From positions 1 to 64,000 of the forward strand of contig JAIBCC010000019.1 of assembly GCA_019694395.1 (NCBI GenBank): DNA of 64,000 nucleotides, in the 5' to 3' direction. This DNA is from Pyrinomonadaceae bacterium (lineage in GTDB: Bacteria > Acidobacteriota > Blastocatellia > Pyrinomonadales > Pyrinomonadaceae). The notes beneath the pieces were generated by a model. The model saw only the letters and a program-made list of their open reading frames with translations, was not told the DNA's origin and ran no database searches. The translations under genes and the position numbers were made by a program. Positions 59,553 through 64,000 of this stretch are shown here, one piece after another (the stretch's first letter is position 1; every line of letters begins with the position of its first letter).

Positions 59553-62219
59553 CTAAATAATACGTTTTTGCATTTCTTCAAATAATTTTCTTACTTCAAC
59601 ATCGGAAAGGTTTGAAATTTCAACCTCACGCAGTTCATCAATCACATTTTCATTGGAAATTGCAAAAAGGGAAAATTGTGAAGCGATCTGTTTTCGGGCA
59701 ACTTTATCTAATCCTTTTTTCTCCGTGGCAAAAACAGCAAGCTCATATTTTTCAAGTTTCTCCAGGACTTCTTTAGCACGAATAATTGTTTGTTGGGGAA
59801 GTCCGGCGAGTTGAGCCACCGCAATACCATAAGATTTATTGGCTTTACCTTTTTCTAATTTATGCAGGAAAACAACTTCACCGTCTTTTTCGGTAGCAGT
59901 GATTTGATAATTTTTTGCCCCGGCAAGATTTTCAGCAAGCTCGGTTAACTCGTGATAATGGGTAGCAAATAAAGTTTTAGCCGAGTGGTCAGGCGAATTA
60001 TGGAGATATTCGGCAACCGCCCAGGCAATAGAAAGTCCGTCAAAGGTCGAGGTTCCACGTCCGATTTCATCCAATAAGATCAGACTTCGCGGTGTTGCAT
60101 TATGTAAAATTGTTGCTGTTTCGGTCATTTCAACCATAAAAGTTGAACGACCCGAAGCTAAATCATCCGAAGCCCCAACTCTTGTCCAAATTCTATCCAA
60201 AATCGGAAGTTTGGCGGATTTTGCTGGAACAAATGAGCCTATCTGCGCCAAAATTTGGATCAGGGCAACCTGACGGAGAATTGTGCTTTTTCCGCCCATA
60301 TTTGGTCCGGTGATAATTAACAGACGCTCAGTAGAGTTATTCATCGTTAGGTCATTTGGGATAAACTGTTCATTTAGAAATGCTTCGACAATCGGATGAC
60401 GACCTTCTTGGATTTTAATTTCATCCCCATCGTGAAGTATAGGGGAGACAAAACCACGTTTTGTTGCAGTTTCGGCAAGCGAGGCTAAGGCATCAAGTGT
60501 CGCGATCGCGCGGGCTGTAGATTGTAAATTTCTGGTTTCTTTTTGAACAGTGAACCGAATCTGGCGGAAAAGTTCAGCTTCAATTTCCAATATTTTCTCT
60601 TCTGCCCCCAAAACTTTTTCTTCCCATTCCTTTAATTGCGGCGTGGTGTAACGCTCGGCATTTGTCAAAGTTTGGCGGCGTTCGTAATAATCGGGAACGC
60701 GGGAAGTTTGACCTTTGGAAACTTCGATAAAATATCCGAACACATTATTAAATTTAACTTTGAGCGTTAAAATCCCGGTTTTTTGTTTTTCCTGTTCTTC
60801 AAATGCAGCAATAATTTGTTTGGCATCGGTCGAAATTGAACGCAACTCATCCAATTCATGATTAAATCCCGCTCGGATAACTCCACCATCGGCAATATTT
60901 ACAGGAGGTTCATCCGAGATTGCGGATTCAATTAAATTTCTGATTTCAGGCAATTCAAAAATATTTTCGCTTAATACTTCCAGTAATAAACTTTGAGCGT
61001 CTGATAACGTTTGATTAATGAAAGGCGCGCGGGAAAGGGAACGATTGAGTGCCAATAGGTCGCGTGGAGAAGCCGTTCCGAGATTCAAACGCCCGACCAA
61101 TCTTTCCAAATCCGAAACCTCTTTTAAAAGGTAACGAATTTTATCCCGTAAAATCGAATCGGTTAGCTCGGCAACGGCAGAAAGTCTGGTTTGTATTTCC
61201 GAACGTTTAATCGAAGGGCGTAACAGCCAGGATTTTAAGAGTCTCGCGCCCATTCCGGTGACGGTAGAATCAATGACGTTAAAAAGTGAACGTTTGGATT
61301 CGCCGCGAGATTCTACGACATCCAAATTCCTCAGCGTGACAGCATCCAAAACCATAAAATCATTGGTTTCAAAATAGTTAAGCTCGGCAATATGTTCCGC
61401 TGTTGCTCTTTGAGTTTCCTGTGCGTAACGCAGACAAGCGGCGGCGGCGCGAATTGCTTCATTTTTGCCAGATACTCCAAACCCCGTTAATTCTCGGACA
61501 TTAAATTGATTTTTTAAGAGATTTTGTGCATCTTCCAAATTAAAAAGCCAATCGTCCAAACCAGTTAAAGCAGTAGAAAACTTACTGAACTGGTTTGAGG
61601 AAAAAGCAACTACGTTAGGTGCGTCCGATAACGCCAAAGTTTTGGAATCTCCAAAAGTATTTGAAACTAATTGGCATAAACTTTCAGGGAAAAGTAATTC
61701 TTTGGGAGCAAAAGATTCGATGTCGGCACAAGTTTTTTGCCAACTTTCAGTTCCTTCGATTTGTGTGGCAAAAAATTCTCCGGTTGATAAATCGAGATAT
61801 GAAATGCCAAAGGTTTCTCCATTGCCGCACATGGCGGCTAAAAAAATATTTTCTTTGGATTCAATGAGTTGTGTATCAATCGCAGTTCCTGGCGTAATTA
61901 CTCGAACAACTTCACGTTTAACTAATTTTACATCTTTTCCAGCCGGCTCTGCCTGATCGCAGATCGCCACCCGATAACCTTTTCTAACTAACCGCGAAAT
62001 ATAATTAGCGGCGGCGTGATGCGGAACTCCGCACATCGGAATTGGTCTGGGGGAGTCTTTTTGACGGGCGGTGAGTGTAATTTCAAGTTCACGCGAAGCA
62101 ATTATTGCATCGTCATTAAACATTTCATAAAAATCCCCGAGTCGAAAAAAAAGAATGGTTCCGGGATTATTCTTTTTAATTTCCAGATATTGCCGAAGCA
62201 TCGGCGTTGCATTTTCCAT
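59553..62219 (-). CDS. mutS: DNA mismatch repair protein MutS
   Basis: Mismatch-recognition ATPase of 888 residues. The N-terminal mismatch motif is FFRLGDFYEMF (Phe-x-Glu); the clamp/core region follows, then Walker A GPNMGGKST (around residue 635-645), ASDDLASGRSTFMVEM, LLDEIGRGTSTFDG and ATHYHEL. The C-terminal helix-turn-helix dimer part (GLPQQTIIRAKEVLEKLE) is present. Full length and intact. Confidence 0.97.
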   Translation of the reverse strand: MENATPMLRQYLEIKKNNPGTILFFRLGDFYEMFNDDAIIASRELEITLTARQKDSPRPIPMCGVPHHAAANYISRLVRKGYRVAICDQAEPAGKDVKLVKREVVRVITPGTAIDTQLIESKENIFLAAMCGNGETFGISYLDLSTGEFFATQIEGTESWQKTCADIESFAPKELLFPESLCQLVSNTFGDSKTLALSDAPNVVAFSSNQFSKFSTALTGLDDWLFNLEDAQNLLKNQFNVRELTGFGVSGKNEAIRAAAACLRYAQETQRATAEHIAELNYFETNDFMVLDAVTLRNLDVVESRGESKRSLFNVIDSTVTGMGARLLKSWLLRPSIKRSEIQTRLSAVAELTDSILRDKIRYLLKEVSDLERLVGRLNLGTASPRDLLALNRSLSRAPFINQTLSDAQSLLLEVLSENIFELPEIRNLIESAISDEPPVNIADGGVIRAGFNHELDELRSISTDAKQIIAAFEEQEKQKTGILTLKVKFNNVFGYFIEVSKGQTSRVPDYYERRQTLTNAERYTTPQLKEWEEKVLGAEEKILEIEAELFRQIRFTVQKETRNLQSTARAIATLDALASLAETATKRGFVSPILHDGDEIKIQEGRHPIVEAFLNEQFIPNDLTMNNSTERLLIITGPNMGGKSTILRQVALIQILAQIGSFVPAKSAKLPILDRIWTRVGASDDLASGRSTFMVEMTETATILHNATPRSLILLDEIGRGTSTFDGLSIAWAVAEYLHNSPDHSAKTLFATHYHELTELAENLAGAKNYQITATEKDGEVVFLHKLEKGKANKSYGIAVAQLAGLPQQTIIRAKEVLEKLEKYELAVFATEKKGLDKVARKQIASQFSLFAISNENVIDELREVEISNLSDVEVRKLFEEMQKRII

Positions 62220-62275
62220 AATGATTTGATTGAATGAGTTTTTTCTTAGTTTAATGTTAAAATCATTTTTTTACT

Positions 62276-63277
62276 ATGGAAGCTGTAGTTTTTACAAATG
62301 GTTGTTTCGATATTTTACACCCGGGTCATCTTGAATTATTGGAAAAGGCAAAAAAACTGGGATCGAAGCTAATTGTTGGAATAAATAGTGATGAGTCTGT
62401 CAGGGCTATAAAGGGAAACTCTCGTCCCTTTGTTTCGGAAAATGATCGGGCAAATGTTTTAAGAGGATTGCGTTGCGTTGATGAGGTTATCATTTTCAAT
62501 GAACCCACCCCGCAACAGGTAATTGAGAAGATTAAACCCGACATTCTGGTTAAAGGAGGCGATTGGTCAATAGACCAAATAATCGGGGCAGAATTCGTAA
62601 AAAAAAATGGGGGAGAGGTTTATTCAATTCCTTTGAAAGAAGGGTATTCCTCAAGTTCGATCGTTGAAAAAATTACAAATAGTCAAAATTCAAAGGTAAA
62701 AAGTCAAAAGACAATAGAAACCTTGTTTGAAAAGGGAATCAAGGAACATTTGAAAGTCTTTGAGACGCTAAGGCAAAATGATATTTTATCCATTGAAAAA
62801 TGCAGTCAAATCATGGTTGATGCAGTAAAAAGGGGAAATAAAATTCTTTTATGTGGAAATGGGGGAAGTGCCGGGGATGCTCAACATATTGCTACTGAAC
62901 TGGTTGGTCGTTATGAAAAAGAAAGAAAGGGACTACCTGCAATTGCCTTGACGACAGATACCTCTGCTTTAACTGCAATTGGTAATGATTATGGATTTGA
63001 ACGAATATTTTCCCGTCAGGTTGAAGCCCTAGCCAACCCCGGAGATGTTTTAGTGGGAATTTCTACCAGTGGAAATTCTCCCAATGTTATTTTAGCAATT
63101 ATGGAAGCTCGTCAAAAAGGTTGCCAAACTATCGGTTTGACTGGAGCCAAGGGAAAAAAACTTGCCTCTCTCTGTGATGCTGCGGTTTTGGTTCCATCGG
63201 AACGCACTGCCCGGATCCAGGAAGCACATTTAACCATCGGACATTTATGGTGTGAAATGGTGGAAGCTAATTTTTAG
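62276..63277 (+). CDS. RfaE2-GmhA fusion: heptose-1-phosphate adenylyltransferase plus sedoheptulose-7-phosphate isomerase
   Basis: A 333-residue two-domain enzyme for ADP-heptose synthesis. Residues 1-132 are the nucleotidyltransferase ([13 protein letters not shown] with H15-P-G-H18, ILVKGGDW, and the SSSSIVEKI end). Residues about 150-333 are GmhA ([47 protein letters not shown]). The linker at residues 136-145 ([10 protein letters not shown]) is coded by a repeat-like stretch with AGTCAAAA at 62681 and 62702. In enterobacteria the adenylyltransferase is instead fused to the kinase (HldE). The kinase gene follows two bases later. Confidence 0.92.
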   Translation: MEAVVFTNGCFDILHPGHLELLEKAKKLGSKLIVGINSDESVRAIKGNSRPFVSENDRANVLRGLRCVDEVIIFNEPTPQQVIEKIKPDILVKGGDWSIDQIIGAEFVKKNGGEVYSIPLKEGYSSSSIVEKITNSQNSKVKSQKTIETLFEKGIKEHLKVFETLRQNDILSIEKCSQIMVDAVKRGNKILLCGNGGSAGDAQHIATELVGRYEKERKGLPAIALTTDTSALTAIGNDYGFERIFSRQVEALANPGDVLVGISTSGNSPNVILAIMEARQKGCQTIGLTGAKGKKLASLCDAAVLVPSERTARIQEAHLTIGHLWCEMVEANF

Positions 63278-63279
63278 GA

Positions 63280-64000
63280 ATGAGTTTGGAAATAAATAAT
63301 CTCTTAGAGAAATTTGCTCAAGTAAAGATTTTGATTATCGGCGATGTCATGCTTGACCGTTATTGGATGGGAAGTGTGACCCGCATTTCCCCCGAAGCAC
63401 CGGTTCCGGTGGTTAATTTGGAAAGGGAAATTCTAATTGCCGGGGGGGCTGCCAATGTAGCCGCTAATATCAAAGGTTTAACTGCAACCCCAATTTTAGT
63501 CGGAGTTGTTGGAAATGATTCAGACGGTAAATATTTTAAAAAGGTATTAGAAAAAAACGGCATAAATTCAGAATACATTATAACTGTAGCTGACCGACCC
63601 ACAACTGTTAAAACAAGGGTTTTGGCTCATCAACAGCAAATTGCCCGGATTGATCAGGAAACTATTGATCATCTTCCAACCGAAATTGAAAACGAAATTT
63701 CTAATATTGCCGAGAAATTAATATTCGAAACCGACCTGTTAATAATTTCGGATTATAACAAAGGTTTATTGAGTAAAGAGTTGTTGGCGCGTCTGATAAC
63801 GACAGGGAATAAGTTTGGTAAAAAAATCCTAATTGATCCTAAAGGGAAAAACTACGAAAAGTATAAAAAAGGCACATTTATAACTCCGAATCAAAAAGAA
63901 GCATATGAGGCAACGCAAATTGAAGATATTAATTCCGCCGGTAACAAATTATTATTTGACCTAGAGTTGGAATCCTTATTAATTACACAGGGTGAAAACG
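63280..64000 (+). CDS. D-glycero-beta-D-manno-heptose-7-phosphate kinase (RfaE1), partial
   Basis: PfkB/ribokinase family protein that phosphorylates heptose-7-phosphate at C1; 240 codons are visible and the frame continues beyond the window (full enzymes have about 330). LIIGDVMLDRYWMGSVTRISPEAPVPVV, AGGAANVAANIKGL and DPKGKNYEKYKKGTFITPNQKEA are typical. The ATG begins two bases after the fusion gene stop, with GGA in the overlap zone. Together they give three of the steps to ADP-heptose for LPS core. Confidence 0.92.
   Translation, partial: MSLEINNLLEKFAQVKILIIGDVMLDRYWMGSVTRISPEAPVPVVNLEREILIAGGAANVAANIKGLTATPILVGVVGNDSDGKYFKKVLEKNGINSEYIITVADRPTTVKTRVLAHQQQIARIDQETIDHLPTEIENEISNIAEKLIFETDLLIISDYNKGLLSKELLARLITTGNKFGKKILIDPKGKNYEKYKKGTFITPNQKEAYEATQIEDINSAGNKLLFDLELESLLITQGEN

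Overview
This AT-rich window reads as a chromosomal segment of a Gram-negative, LPS-bearing bacterium. It is most likely a member of the Acidobacteriota (Blastocatellia-like). The grounds are a secreted VWFA protein of the acidobacterial type, a Ser/Thr kinase with PEGA and zinc-ribbon modules, a very long LptC/LptA fusion, and an lpt-rpoN-hpf-hprK-rapZ-PTS block. The assignment rests on gene content only. I saw no phage, transposase, CRISPR array or rRNA operon.

Layout. 1-3.8 kb: a fragmentary gene, an SDR, uppP and recJ. 3.9-13.2 kb: envelope and regulatory block with an LptC-LptA multidomain protein, an M50-like membrane protease, lptB, rpoN (sigma-54), long-form hpf, hprK, rapZ, a mannose-type EIIA and HPr. 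This couples LPS export to a regulatory PTS relay; no enzyme I gene is present in the window. 13.2-15.5 kb: arginase, ddl, dodecin. 15.6-17.6 kb (minus): three exported proteins including the VWFA protein. 17.7-20.2 kb (minus): a surface-sugar operon in which the CDP-glucose 4,6-dehydratase and a glycosyltransferase are intact but the glucose-1-phosphate cytidylyltransferase gene between them has decayed. 20.3-24 kb: aroC, a soluble Ser/Thr kinase, an epimerase.

24-47.9 kb (all plus): a dense run of redox and detoxification genes. It holds an Rrf2 regulator with a double operator, nitroreductase, DoxX, a thioredoxin-like protein, an extradiol dioxygenase-like protein, four medium-chain dehydrogenases/quinone reductases, OsmC, glutathione peroxidase, two aldo/keto reductases, four short-chain dehydrogenases, two Old Yellow Enzymes, a luciferase-like oxidoreductase, YciI and an ArsR repressor. 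Its gaps carry several imperfect inverted repeats and a recurring purine-rich leader upstream of start codons. It looks like an accreted electrophile/quinone/xenobiotic response region rather than one pathway.

47.9-54.3 kb: metallophosphoesterase, a PLP enzyme, transglutaminase-like protein, M3 peptidase, epimerase, monooxygenase. 54.3-54.5 kb: tRNA-Cys and tRNA-Gly (minus). 54.5-64 kb: peptide-binding lipoprotein, nagZ, HIT protein, a glycosylasparaginase-type hydrolase, cutC, mutS, and the start of a heptose pathway with an unusual RfaE2-GmhA fusion followed by the RfaE1 kinase, which runs off the end.

Most promising leads: the rfbF pseudogene, the tandem GTAAC-N7-GTTAC operators of the Rrf2 gene, the paired ArsR sites, the RfaE2-GmhA fusion with a repeat-like linker, the Walker-A-less RapZ, and the shared leader element. 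I did not find convincing evidence of a wholly new defence or mobile system.
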